Source: Cardiobacteriales bacterium
GTDB lineage: Bacteria > Pseudomonadota > Gammaproteobacteria > Cardiobacteriales > Wohlfahrtiimonadaceae
Length of the DNA stretch: 9,129 nt
Reading direction: 5' to 3'
Assembly: GCA_030150565.1 (NCBI GenBank)
Contig: JASLFR010000023.1
Location: forward strand, 1 to 9,129
Numbering within the stretch: position 1 is the stretch's first letter; each line of letters opens with the position of its first letter. Position numbers and translations under genes: made by a program. The notes under the pieces were generated by a model. That model was not told the DNA's origin, made no database searches, and worked only from the letters and a program-made list of their open reading frames with translations. This document shows, in pieces, positions 1-7,745 of the stretch.

Positions 1-1016
1 GGGTTCCCGATGAAGTCTATGTATTAACGACTCTGCATGGTAAAGAGCAGATTATTAATAAGTTATTTAATGCAGGGTATTTTAAGCGACTATGTGACGA
101 TTATGCGCTGGAGGGGATTCAATTTACCGAGGATTCTATCCATGTTTTGAGTGATGGAGATGGGGGAGTATTAGAGGATATCCGTACTGTTTTTGAGAAT
201 ACCTCAGCAGCGAATCAGATTGTAAAATTTATTCACGATCTCTGTTTAGATGACAATAATGAACTTCACGTCTCTATCGCTGGTGGCAGAAAATCGATGG
301 GATTCTATATCGGTTATGCGCTCTCTCTTTTTGGGCGTAAGCAAGATTCGCTCTCCCATGTTTTGGTTTCGCCACCTTATGAAAAAGTGCCACATTTTTT
401 CTACCCCACAACGACAGATCAATGGATGAAAACATTCGACGATAGTGAAGAGGTTAATGCTAAAGAGGCGGAAGTTTGGCTTGCAGAGATCCCATTTGTA
501 AGAATGGGAGAAGGGACTCCAAATCTTGAATTAACAGAAGATTGGGATTACCAAAAAGCTGTACAGGTAGCGCAAGCGGAGCTTACCGACTTTAGGGTGA
601 TTATTGATATAGAGAAGCAGACGATCGCTTGGCCCGAATTTATGGAGGTGAAGTTACCTTTTCAACAGTTGGCTCTATACGCAGCGGTAGCAAAATTCTC
701 TAAGGAAGGGAAGATGATTGGAGAAGTTAAGAGTGATAAGAGCATCGCCACTTATCAGGAGCTTGCACAGGAGTATTATGAGCTGCATGAAAGGCTTGGT
801 AGGGCTCATAACTTATCATTGGAGAAGTTAGCATCAACAGAACAGTTGGAGCCAGATATTCTACGAATTTTAAGAGAGTCGAGCTCTAAGATTGCACGAG
901 CGATTCGTGAACAACTTGGAGAGTATGCAGAGCATTTTATCATTCACTCGTTTGGGAGAAGTGGGGATAAAAAATATAAGCTGACTCTAAAGAGAGAGAA
1001 TATTTTGATTCGGTAG
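1..1016 (+). CDS. csm6: CRISPR-associated CARF/ring-nuclease protein of the NE0113 family (Csm6-annotated), 5'-truncated by the window edge
   Basis: The reading frame is open from base 3 to the stop at 1014-1016, giving at least 337 residues. The first visible residues, VPDEVYVLTTLHGKEQII, are already typical of the family, so the true start lies left of the window; the TTG at 147 is internal. The diagnostic block is at about 267-410: HVSIAGGRKSMGF, then YALSLFGRKQD, SHVLVSPPYE and FFYP, as in NE0113 (PF09623/TIGR02584) proteins. This fold is a CARF-type domain related to the Sso2081 ring nuclease, and the Lys of GGRK is a plausible ligand- or catalysis-related residue (inference). The family senses, and may degrade, cyclic oligoadenylate made by Cas10. 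The C-terminal part (about 640-1013) looks helical and winged-helix-like (LPFQQLALYAAVAKF) and carries an R-x4-H motif at 792-809, a possible but unproven HEPN RNase motif. It sits 38 bp upstream of cmr1 in the same direction. Family call is firm; whether it is effector, ring nuclease or both is not. Confidence 0.87.
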   Translation, partial: VPDEVYVLTTLHGKEQIINKLFNAGYFKRLCDDYALEGIQFTEDSIHVLSDGDGGVLEDIRTVFENTSAANQIVKFIHDLCLDDNNELHVSIAGGRKSMGFYIGYALSLFGRKQDSLSHVLVSPPYEKVPHFFYPTTTDQWMKTFDDSEEVNAKEAEVWLAEIPFVRMGEGTPNLELTEDWDYQKAVQVAQAELTDFRVIIDIEKQTIAWPEFMEVKLPFQQLALYAAVAKFSKEGKMIGEVKSDKSIATYQELAQEYYELHERLGRAHNLSLEKLASTEQLEPDILRILRESSSKIARAIREQLGEYAEHFIIHSFGRSGDKKYKLTLKRENILIR

Positions 1017-1054
1017 ATCTTCCTTTTAATCATCAATGTTAATGGAGCGCTCTA

Positions 1055-2284
1055 ATGGAGAGTAGATATAAAAATTTAAGTATCCCCCCTTTGCCAGAGA
1101 ATCCCTTTCAATGGCATACGCTTAAGTGTCGTCTGATTACCCCTTTATATGGGGGGGGAGTGGAGTCTGCAACAGTAGATACTCAGATGCCGATTCGTAT
1201 TTCTGGTATTCGTGGACAGCTTCGCTCATGGTGGCGTTTACTCGCTAAAAATCTTTGGGGATTGGGTTCCTCTAAAGAGATTCAACAATTAGAATTTAAG
1301 CTCTGGGGAGGAATTAGTAAGGATGCCCCTACAGCGAGTGAGGTTTTTCTACGTATTCGAAACCATACTGAAGTGAAGCTTCAAAAATATACCGCATATA
1401 CTGGGCATAATGATAAAAAAAATAGCGAGTATCGAGCATTAAATTACCTCTTTTTTCCAGCAAGTAATGAAACGGATAGCGATGTAACACACGATCTTTT
1501 ACAAGAAGGATTTGAGTGGGATTTAGAGATTCGTTTTTCACCTTGGCTTGAAAGCGAGGAGAATAGCGAGTTTAAGCATCAAATCATCGAAACGTTGCGT
1601 TGGTGGAGTCAATTTGGCGGAATCGGATCGCGGACACGCCGTGGAGCAGGCGCATTTATTGTAGAAGAAGCAGCGACGCTCCCTGATCTATTAGAGCCGA
1701 TCACTATTGAAGAGGCTGAAAACGTAGGCTGTAAGTTGGTATTAGGTAGGCCACAACAAGATGCTGTAAAAGTGTGGGCGAAAAGTGTTGGGCGATTGCA
1801 GGAGTTTCGTCAAGGGGCGCATGTGGGGCGAAATCAGGGGCAGAGACCGAAGCCAGCTGGGCGCAGTCGTTGGCCAGAGCCCGATGCGATTAGAAGGATA
1901 ATAGGAACACACGCTCCCGAGCATAAACCCGAACACCCTGCTGGTAATCTTTTCCCTCGCGGTTTTTTTGGCATGCCGATTATCTTTCATTTTGTAGGTC
2001 GTAAAGAGCCTCGAGATACGCAGTTAGTACCAAAAGGGAAGGAGCGTATGGCTAGCCCTCTTATTTTAAGGCCATTCTACCTTAGAGAGAAGCAATCATA
2101 CGCACCAGCAGCCCTCCTTTTGCCGTATAGCCATCTCTTTAGTATGGAGGTAGAGCTCAAGGGTGGAACGGGCGAAAACGTTAACCTTTGGAATCCACAG
2201 AAAAAAGGGGATATTCGACCGATCTTGGAGAGTGATGGGGATGATCCTCTACTTGCCTTCTTAAACTTTTTCCAAAAGGGGTAG
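1055..2284 (+). CDS. cmr1: Type III-B CRISPR RAMP protein Cmr1
   Basis: Predicted 409-residue RAMP subunit of the Cmr effector; in characterised complexes Cmr1 sits at the head, near the 3' end of the crRNA and target, and is needed for target capture. Visible motifs: LYGGG at 31-35, PIRISGIRGQLRSWWR at 46-61 (the classic Cmr1 'piR..irG.LR.WwR' signature), the glycine-rich loop GGIGSRTRRGAGAF at 188-201, GRSRWPEPDAIR at 269-280, and KERMASPLILRP at 329-340. The length suits a Cmr1 with two ferredoxin-like RAMP domains. ATG 1055 is preceded by GGAG at 1044-1047 with 7 nt spacing, which supports the start. The stop is 5 bp before cmr2, so co-translation is likely. Minus-strand open frames inside this gene look like shadows. 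Confidence 0.95.
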   Translation: MESRYKNLSIPPLPENPFQWHTLKCRLITPLYGGGVESATVDTQMPIRISGIRGQLRSWWRLLAKNLWGLGSSKEIQQLEFKLWGGISKDAPTASEVFLRIRNHTEVKLQKYTAYTGHNDKKNSEYRALNYLFFPASNETDSDVTHDLLQEGFEWDLEIRFSPWLESEENSEFKHQIIETLRWWSQFGGIGSRTRRGAGAFIVEEAATLPDLLEPITIEEAENVGCKLVLGRPQQDAVKVWAKSVGRLQEFRQGAHVGRNQGQRPKPAGRSRWPEPDAIRRIIGTHAPEHKPEHPAGNLFPRGFFGMPIIFHFVGRKEPRDTQLVPKGKERMASPLILRPFYLREKQSYAPAALLLPYSHLFSMEVELKGGTGENVNLWNPQKKGDIRPILESDGDDPLLAFLNFFQKG

Positions 2285-2289
2285 CTAAG

Positions 2290-4134
2290 ATGAAACAGTA
2301 TGTAATGATCTTATCAATCGGGCCGGTACAAGATTTTATTGCCGCAGCAAGACGCAGTCGTGACTTATGGTGTGGCTCTTGGCTCCTATCTGAGCTTGCA
2401 AAATCTGCCGCTCTCTCCCTCTTTAATGGGGATGCAGAGCTGATTTTTCCCGCCGTTAATAAGAGTAATTCGGCACTTTTAGAACCTAATAGTGATTTTT
2501 CGGTGGGGAATAAATTGCAAGCGGTGGTGAAGGCTCCCCATATTGAAGCGGTTGCTGATCTCTTTAAGAGTGCTAAAGAGGCGGTTCAAGTCCGCTTTGA
2601 GAGTGAGGCTAAAGCGAGCAGAGAGCGCTTAAAGCTACCTTTAAGAGAGGAGATCTGGGAGAAGCAGATTGAAGATTATGTGGAAGTTCAAGGCGCATGG
2701 GCTGAAATAAAAGAGAGTTATCGAGAGGCTGTTGAAGAGGCATCTAGCTTACTAGCAGCACGTAAAGCAACGCGTGATTTTAAACCATCGGCACTCTCAC
2801 CATTTGATGCTACGTATATGCTTCCAAAATCCTCTTTAGATGGTGCACGTGAGACAGTTCTCCCTGAATCGATTCGAAAAGAGGGGAAACTGCAACGAAT
2901 GCTCTCTTTATCAGATGGAGAACAGCTCGATAGCGTAGCTATTATTAAACGATTAAGTGGAGATGTGGATCAATTTACCCCTTACACACGCATCGCTGCT
3001 GATAGCTGGATAAAAACATTGGTAGAGTTTGGGTATGAGGGGGCACTAAAAGAGATTGGCGCGATTTACTCAACCCTTGTTAAACTTGGTTTAGCGACAC
3101 AAGTCTCTGGTAATAGTGGGCACTATCGAGATTTTCCATTTGATGGGCAATATCTCTACTCATTTAGAGTAGAGGCAGCTCTTAGCAAATCTTCTCACTC
3201 CTCTGAAGAGTATAAAGCTTTTAAAGTATTAGAGAGAAGATTACGCCCCATTTGGAATAAATTTGGTGATCCATGCCCCTATAGCGCTCTACTTCTAGCA
3301 GATGGAGATAAAATGGGGGAGCTTCTTGATAATGCTCACACTATTGAAGAGCACAGAAAGATTACCGCAGCCCTTTCAGATTTTGCCGGTTCAGTAGCGA
3401 GCAAGATGCGCCAATTTGATGGGCATACCATTTACGCTGGTGGGGATGATGTATTAGGTTTTGTCCCATTAAGTCGTGCTTACGAGTGTGCAAAAGCGCT
3501 CTCAGAGCAATTTTTATATCACCTTTCACCAATCGCAAAAGAGTTAAGTGAGGCGCGCGGAGAGGCGATCAATGCGCCCACGTTATCAGTAGGGCTTGCG
3601 ATTACCCACATTAATACCCCCTTAGGGGATATTCGAAACTTAGCGGCAAAGGCGGAAAAGATCGCTAAAGGGGATGCTGTCGCACCTTTAGAAGAGCAGC
3701 GAAATGCGGTGGGAATTACCTTGGCCGTTCGTTCAGGATCAACAACAAATATGCGTCTACGGTGGGATGATGAGCGGGGGCATAGAGCCTTAAGAGAGTG
3801 GATTGAGTATTACCGAGGAGATCATTCCGCTTTAGGTGCTGAGCCTCTCCTTACAAGCCGTATTGCGTATGATACTCGGGCCATTGCTCTAAATACCGAT
3901 TTTCACTTAGCAGCTGGAGAGGAGGCGCTTCTTAGCAAAATTCAAAAAGCTGAATTTGCCCGTATGTTAGAGAATGCACGCACACAATCAGGGAAGCGAT
4001 TAGTTCCTGAATTAAAGACACAATTAACGCAACGTTTAGAGCAATTAGAGCGTTTAGAGGATCTATCAACAGAGCTCATTATTGCACGTTGGTTATCGGT
4101 TAAAACAGCTCGAGATGTTGGGAGAATGCAATAG
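2290..4134 (+). CDS. cmr2: Type III-B Cas10 (Cmr2), HD-less form with intact GGDD cyclase motif
   Basis: Large subunit of the Cmr complex, 614 residues. The first residues are already the family block after the HD domain: SIGPVQDFIAAARRSRDLWC at 9-28. No His-Asp nuclease motif or preceding HD domain exists, and Pyrococcus-type Cmr2 is about 250 residues longer. The first palm motif DGDKMG is at 338-343 and the second, GGDD, is at 384-387 within HTIYAGGDDVLGFVPL. The metal-binding aspartates for making cyclic oligoadenylate from ATP are thus present. A downstream block around SVGLAITHINTPLGD also matches Cas10. The C-terminal ~130 residues look helical, like the D4 domain. Only three cysteines occur (28, one just before the first palm motif, one after GGDD), so the four-Cys zinc site of archaeal Cmr2 is absent; the matching region reads PKSSLDGARETVL. 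ATG 2290 follows AGGGG (2277-2281). The stop directly abuts the cmr3 ATG. Prediction: a signalling Cas10 without ssDNase activity. Confidence 0.96.
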   Translation: MKQYVMILSIGPVQDFIAAARRSRDLWCGSWLLSELAKSAALSLFNGDAELIFPAVNKSNSALLEPNSDFSVGNKLQAVVKAPHIEAVADLFKSAKEAVQVRFESEAKASRERLKLPLREEIWEKQIEDYVEVQGAWAEIKESYREAVEEASSLLAARKATRDFKPSALSPFDATYMLPKSSLDGARETVLPESIRKEGKLQRMLSLSDGEQLDSVAIIKRLSGDVDQFTPYTRIAADSWIKTLVEFGYEGALKEIGAIYSTLVKLGLATQVSGNSGHYRDFPFDGQYLYSFRVEAALSKSSHSSEEYKAFKVLERRLRPIWNKFGDPCPYSALLLADGDKMGELLDNAHTIEEHRKITAALSDFAGSVASKMRQFDGHTIYAGGDDVLGFVPLSRAYECAKALSEQFLYHLSPIAKELSEARGEAINAPTLSVGLAITHINTPLGDIRNLAAKAEKIAKGDAVAPLEEQRNAVGITLAVRSGSTTNMRLRWDDERGHRALREWIEYYRGDHSALGAEPLLTSRIAYDTRAIALNTDFHLAAGEEALLSKIQKAEFARMLENARTQSGKRLVPELKTQLTQRLEQLERLEDLSTELIIARWLSVKTARDVGRMQ

Positions 4135-5337
4135 ATGAAGCCATTATTGAGTTACTTTATTCAACCCCTTTCCCCTTTAGTGTTTCGAAGTGGAAAGCCC
4201 TTTGGTTCACATGTGAGTGTGGCAGATATCAACTTCCCTCCCCCTTCAACAGGAGCGGGAATGTTGCGCACCCAATATATGCTCCAAAACGAATTTACGT
4301 TATCCCCAAAAGAGGGGGAGCTTGAGGTAAAACTATCGCCTGAAGCAGAGGGGCAACTTCGAAAAATTCTCCATAAAGGCCCATTTTTAGCAGATCTTTT
4401 AGAAGATGGAGAGATAATCCTATTTGCTCCAAAACCTGTAGATGCGCTCTATCTAAGAGATAAAGAGAGTGGCGAGATTACGCTTGTACGCTTAGCGCCC
4501 ACTAAGCTTTCAGACTCTTTAGGGTCTGATCTTCCCAAAGGGCTCTACCCAGTAATGATGGAGAACTCAATAAAGGGAAAGCCTCAATCTGGCGCCGTTT
4601 TATGGCGTTTTGAGCATCTTCTTGCGTGGCAAAATGGGGACTCTTTATCTTTTGATGAGGTTAATCAGGGGGGGATTCAAGCGATTCCTACCGATTTTCG
4701 CACCCACATTACAATTGATGATGAGCGCTTTGCTGCAGAGGAAGGAAAGCTTTTTCAGAGTGTTGCTTACGACTTTAGCCCACAGTGGCAAGGGCGCTAT
4801 CAAGGTTGGGAGGCGGGGCAGTTAGGATTCATCCTACTAAGCGATGAAGTCATTGAAGAGAGGCTTGTAAAATTTGGTGGAAAAGGGCGCATCTCTCAAT
4901 TATCACAAATTAACCCCCTCGCCATTTTAGAACCCCCTAAATCCTTAGGGGAATCGGTTGCAGAGGCGCAAGGATTACGCTTAACCCTCTTAACACCTGC
5001 AATTTTTGCTCAAGGCTATCTTCCTAATTGGCTCGATGCAACGACGTTTGAAGGGACTTTGCCAAATACAAATATCCGCGTAAAACTTCAAGCCTCTTCG
5101 ATGGAGCGTTGGATGCCGATATCGGGCTGGGATATGCATACGAATAAGCCTAAAGCGATGCGTAAAGCGGTCGCTTCTGGGGCGGTTTATTGGTTTAAGA
5201 TTTTATCGTACGAAGGGGATTATGAGCAGTTACATAAAGAGCTCTCTTCCCTCTATCTCTCATCAGTGAGTGATGAGGAGCAAGATCAGCGAGATGGATT
5301 TGGTTTAGTCACCCTCTCAGCGTGGCGCCCCCTCTAA
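4135..5337 (+). CDS. cmr3: Type III-B CRISPR RAMP protein Cmr3
   Basis: Predicted 400-residue subunit that, in known Cmr complexes, pairs with Cmr2 at the foot and holds the 5' tag of the crRNA (Cas5-like role). Motifs: PLVFRSGKPFG at 14-24 and FPPPSTGAGMLRTQY at 34-48, the hallmark N-terminal pair of Cmr3; RTHITID at 189-195; FGGKGRIS at 247-254; TPAIFAQGYLPNW at 287-299; ISGWD at 329-333; and AMRKAVASGAVYWF at 341-354 near the C-terminus. The ATG follows the cmr2 stop with no gap; GGAG at 4121-4124 lies inside the end of cmr2, 10 nt upstream, so translation is probably coupled. A 71-residue open frame at 4610-4825 in another phase is a shadow. The gene is intact. Confidence 0.94.
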   Translation: MKPLLSYFIQPLSPLVFRSGKPFGSHVSVADINFPPPSTGAGMLRTQYMLQNEFTLSPKEGELEVKLSPEAEGQLRKILHKGPFLADLLEDGEIILFAPKPVDALYLRDKESGEITLVRLAPTKLSDSLGSDLPKGLYPVMMENSIKGKPQSGAVLWRFEHLLAWQNGDSLSFDEVNQGGIQAIPTDFRTHITIDDERFAAEEGKLFQSVAYDFSPQWQGRYQGWEAGQLGFILLSDEVIEERLVKFGGKGRISQLSQINPLAILEPPKSLGESVAEAQGLRLTLLTPAIFAQGYLPNWLDATTFEGTLPNTNIRVKLQASSMERWMPISGWDMHTNKPKAMRKAVASGAVYWFKILSYEGDYEQLHKELSSLYLSSVSDEEQDQRDGFGLVTLSAWRPL

Positions 5338-5391
5338 TCGTTTATAGAGAGTTAAAGATTCCGTTACCTATATTTAAGAGAATTATAAGTT
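5338..5391 (+). other. 54-bp gap between cmr3 and cmr4
   Basis: This is the longest break within the cmr operon. It is AT-rich with TATATTTAAG and AATTATAAG runs at about 5369-5389 but no convincing -35/-10 pair and no terminator hairpin followed by T residues. The only ribosome-site candidate for cmr4 is weak: AAGAG at 5376-5380, 11 nt before ATG 5392. A secondary promoter or a post-transcriptional control point is possible, but nothing in the sequence proves it. Confidence 0.3.
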
Positions 5392-6270
5392 ATGAAAAAA
5401 AAGATCTTTCATTTAAATACGATGAGCGCCCTGCATGTGGGAACAGGTCAAGGCGTTGGTGTTGTGGATTTACCTATCGCTCGCTCTAAAGCGACTCACC
5501 TACCACTTGTGCCAGGCTCGGCAGTAAAAGGTGTTTTGCGTGATGAATTTGCAACACAATGTGAGCTTAATCAAGAGGATATCAATACACTTTTTGGCCC
5601 TGATAATGTAGCGGGGGATAGCTTTGCAGGCGCTCTTGCCTTTGGGGATGCTAATCTCCTCATTCTCCCGATTCGCTCATTTGCAGGAACAGTTGCGTAT
5701 GCAACCTCTCCTTTTGTGTTGCGTCAATATGCGCGTGATTTTGGTGTGGCGTTAGAAATTCCACGTTTAGAGAAGAACCGAGCAGCGATTACCTCTTCTG
5801 AGCTGTTGCTTTTAGGGAATGCGAACGCTATTGCGCTAGAGGATCTCGATATCGATGCAGATCATGATGTAAATACAGATCATTGGGCGGAGTTTATTGC
5901 AGGTAATCTCTATCCAGAGGGCACACTCAACGCAGAAGAGTGGCAGAAAGAGTTTAAGGATCGTTTTGTCGTTCTGCCAGATGATATCTTCTCATTCCTT
6001 GTGGATACCGCCACTGAAATTCGTGCTCGTATTCGTATTAATCGTGAAACACGAATTGTGCAGCAAGGCGCTCTATGGATGGAGGAGAATCTCCCCGCAG
6101 AGAGCGTGCTTTGGGGCGTATTAGGGGTCAATCGTGCTTTTGATCAAACAGGGCGCAGCGCCGAAGAGTTGGAGCAGCTTCTCCCTGATGAGCTCATGGT
6201 ACAGATTGGTGGAAAATATTCGGTAGGTCGTGGCCTTTGCCGTCTTTTAATCTCAAAAGAGAGGGAGTAG
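5392..6270 (+). CDS. cmr4: Type III-B CRISPR RAMP protein Cmr4 (backbone RNase subunit)
   Basis: Predicted 292-residue Cas7-type subunit that polymerises along the crRNA and cuts target RNA at 6-nt intervals in studied Cmr complexes. The N-terminus reads LHVGTGQGVGVVDLPIAR (14-31), the standard Cmr4 signature, and its Asp is residue 26, the same position as the catalytic D26 of Pyrococcus Cmr4. The Gly-rich RAMP motif is LPLVPGSAVKGVLRD at 37-51; GALAFGDANLLILPIRSF at 80-97 is also family-typical. The segment RIRINRETRIVQQGALWMEE (213-232) fits the thumb that flips out every sixth target base (inference from family structure). IGGKYSVGRGLCR at 272-284 is the C-terminal Gly-rich motif. It looks fully active. 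The stop lies 2 bp before the cmr5 ATG. Confidence 0.96.
   Translation: MKKKIFHLNTMSALHVGTGQGVGVVDLPIARSKATHLPLVPGSAVKGVLRDEFATQCELNQEDINTLFGPDNVAGDSFAGALAFGDANLLILPIRSFAGTVAYATSPFVLRQYARDFGVALEIPRLEKNRAAITSSELLLLGNANAIALEDLDIDADHDVNTDHWAEFIAGNLYPEGTLNAEEWQKEFKDRFVVLPDDIFSFLVDTATEIRARIRINRETRIVQQGALWMEENLPAESVLWGVLGVNRAFDQTGRSAEELEQLLPDELMVQIGGKYSVGRGLCRLLISKERE
6261..6267 (+). promoter_or_regulatory. cmr5: Ribosome binding site that sets the cmr5 start
   Basis: GAGGGAG lies 5 nt before ATG 6273, at the very end of cmr4. The same frame is open further left to 6237, but that would add 12 residues (beginning MPSFNLKREG) encoded inside cmr4 and without family character. The residues after ATG 6273 (MIDIRTQAYAKRAY) match the Cmr5 N-terminus, so 6273 is preferred. 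Confidence 0.75.
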
Positions 6271-6272
6271 AG

Positions 6273-6623
6273 ATGATCGATATTCGTACACAAGCATACG
6301 CAAAACGGGCCTACCCTCTCATTGAAGGGAAGATAGGCTCAGCAGAGGAGGCGAAATATCGCACATTAGCGCTCCGTTTCCCTGCGATGATTCTGCAATC
6401 AGGATTAGCGCAAGCGATCGGATTTTTAATGGCAAAAGGGGAGCCAGAGCACGATTTAATGCTTGAAGATATCGCCCAAATTTTGCAATACCCAAATGGT
6501 AGAACGCTTCATGAAGCGATTTTAAAATCTCAGCTTCAGGAGTATCAACTCTTAACGCGCCGTACTCTTGAAGCAACCGCTTGGCTTAAACGTTATACAC
6601 AGGCACTTTTAGAGAAGGAGTAG
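6273..6623 (+). CDS. cmr5: Type III-B CRISPR small subunit Cmr5
   Basis: Predicted 116-residue all-helical small subunit (Cas11 of the Cmr complex), a normal length for Cmr5. It forms the inner filament opposite Cmr4 and helps hold the guide-target duplex. Family-like features: RTQAYAKRAY at 5-14, then YRTLALRFPAMILQSGLAQAIGF at 29-51 written here as its core pieces RFPAMI and SGLAQAIGFLMAK, the characteristic 'fP.mI..sGL.qaiaFl.aK' segment, and a helical C-terminus rich in Leu, Arg and Lys. No catalytic motif is expected. It starts 2 bp after cmr4 and stops 5 bp before cmr6, so it sits in a run of probably coupled genes. The start was chosen over the in-frame upstream codon at 6237 because of the ribosome site and family N-terminus. 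Confidence 0.93.
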   Translation: MIDIRTQAYAKRAYPLIEGKIGSAEEAKYRTLALRFPAMILQSGLAQAIGFLMAKGEPEHDLMLEDIAQILQYPNGRTLHEAILKSQLQEYQLLTRRTLEATAWLKRYTQALLEKE

Positions 6624-6628
6624 GTGAG

Positions 6629-7693
6629 ATGGAGTTAATGCGAGAGAGATTAAAACCCCTTGTAGCTAAATTAAAGAGCGCACACGCAGGCCTTTTAATG
6701 CAGCGGGGCCTCCCCGTTTGGGAGACGAGCGATAAAAAAGAGAAGCGTAAACTCCTCGAAACCTTAAGTAAGGTGACCGTTCCATCGCTATATACTCAGG
6801 CGTTTAACCGTTGGCAAGCAATTACTCAAGATGAGGGGAGGTTTGCTACAGTCGCGGGCAGTTTGGCGGGTCGGTTATTGACTGGAATGAATTCAGCTCC
6901 CACCTTAGAGAGTGGCGTTACGGTGCATCACACCTACGGCATGCCGATTTTAATGGGCTCTAGCATCAAAGGGGCAACACGCGCTTATGCTCAATTGGCG
7001 GGGGTAGCGCCTGAAGTGATCGCTCTAATTTTTGGTGCAGGTGATGAGGATTCAGACTCTACGATTGAGGAGTCAGCAGGAATGCTTGTGTGGCATGATG
7101 CGTGGTGGGTGCCAAGAAAAAGTGGGAATAGGGAGCTTCGCCCCTTTGTAAAAGAGGTGGTTACAGTGCATGAGCAAGAGTACTACTCTGGTAAAGCGGA
7201 TGAAGCGATCGGCGTAGAGAGCCCCATCCCTACAGCACAAATCGCAGTGCAGGGGGATTTCTACTTTGTGATTGAAGGGGAGCCCAATTGGGCCCGTTTT
7301 GCGGCAGATCTGCTCAACGCAATGTTGCAATCGCAAGGAATGGGGGCTAAAACCGCCTCAGGTTACGGCTACTTTATTCCAAATGAGGATCTTGATAAAT
7401 GGCTCAATGATCAGACTCAAAAGATCAAAATTGATGAAGCGGTTGCAAGTGGTGATGATTCTCTCATTTTACGTGAGAGGCTCCTCGCTTACCCTGAAAA
7501 AGAGCTATATGAAGGCTTCTCTAAAGATCGGAATAGTTTTATCCCAAAATTAGGGTTTTCATTAGATGATGCTGAAGGGATGAAAAAACTCTGCACACTG
7601 CTCTATGAGTTGCGTAAAGAGGAGATTGAGGGGTGGAAAGGGGGCTCTAAAAATCCAAAACGAGCGTATAAATTAATTATAAAACATCTTTAG
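6629..7693 (+). CDS. cmr6: Type III-B CRISPR RAMP protein Cmr6 with C-terminal extension
   Basis: Predicted 354-residue Cas7-like subunit that caps the Cmr4 filament next to Cmr1 at the head of the complex. Visible features: HAGLLMQRGLPVWE at 19-32 (Cmr6-type N-terminal loop), GMPILMGSSIKGATRAY at 104-120 (RAMP 'P.l.GSSlKGa.R' motif), LVWHDAWWVP at 153-162, and the closing motif GMGAKTASGYGYF at 237-249. The RAMP core seems to end near residue 250; the remaining ~105 residues are charged and probably helical, ending KNPKRAYKLIIKHL, and do not resemble the RAMP core. ATG 6629 has AAGGAG at 6615-6620, 8 nt upstream. Met4 is an alternative start with poorer spacing. Minus-strand and other-phase frames within it are shadows. 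Confidence 0.94.
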   Translation: MELMRERLKPLVAKLKSAHAGLLMQRGLPVWETSDKKEKRKLLETLSKVTVPSLYTQAFNRWQAITQDEGRFATVAGSLAGRLLTGMNSAPTLESGVTVHHTYGMPILMGSSIKGATRAYAQLAGVAPEVIALIFGAGDEDSDSTIEESAGMLVWHDAWWVPRKSGNRELRPFVKEVVTVHEQEYYSGKADEAIGVESPIPTAQIAVQGDFYFVIEGEPNWARFAADLLNAMLQSQGMGAKTASGYGYFIPNEDLDKWLNDQTQKIKIDEAVASGDDSLILRERLLAYPEKELYEGFSKDRNSFIPKLGFSLDDAEGMKKLCTLLYELRKEEIEGWKGGSKNPKRAYKLIIKHL

Positions 7694-7745
7694 GAGCAAC
7701 GTTTTTCTATCGATTATCTACTATCTTTAAAGGATCTATCACTAT

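Noticed and set aside
147..149. TTG at 147 as the start of the first gene
   Set aside because: The frame remains open to the left edge and encodes family-typical sequence (VYVLTTLHGKEQ) upstream of it.
1329..1990. Minus-strand open frames at 1329-1541 and 1742-1990
   Set aside because: They lie antisense within cmr1, have no ribosome sites or family features, and are shadows of the coding frame.
6237..6272. Longer cmr5 with 12 extra N-terminal residues
   Set aside because: The extension overlaps cmr4, lacks a ribosome site at the right distance, and is not Cmr5-like; ATG 6273 has both.
7694..7745. Possible terminator or promoter between cmr6 and cas6
   Set aside because: The 52 bp contain a GTTTTTC run but no stem before it, and no clear -35/-10 pair; nothing beyond the weak AAAGGA ribosome site can be supported.
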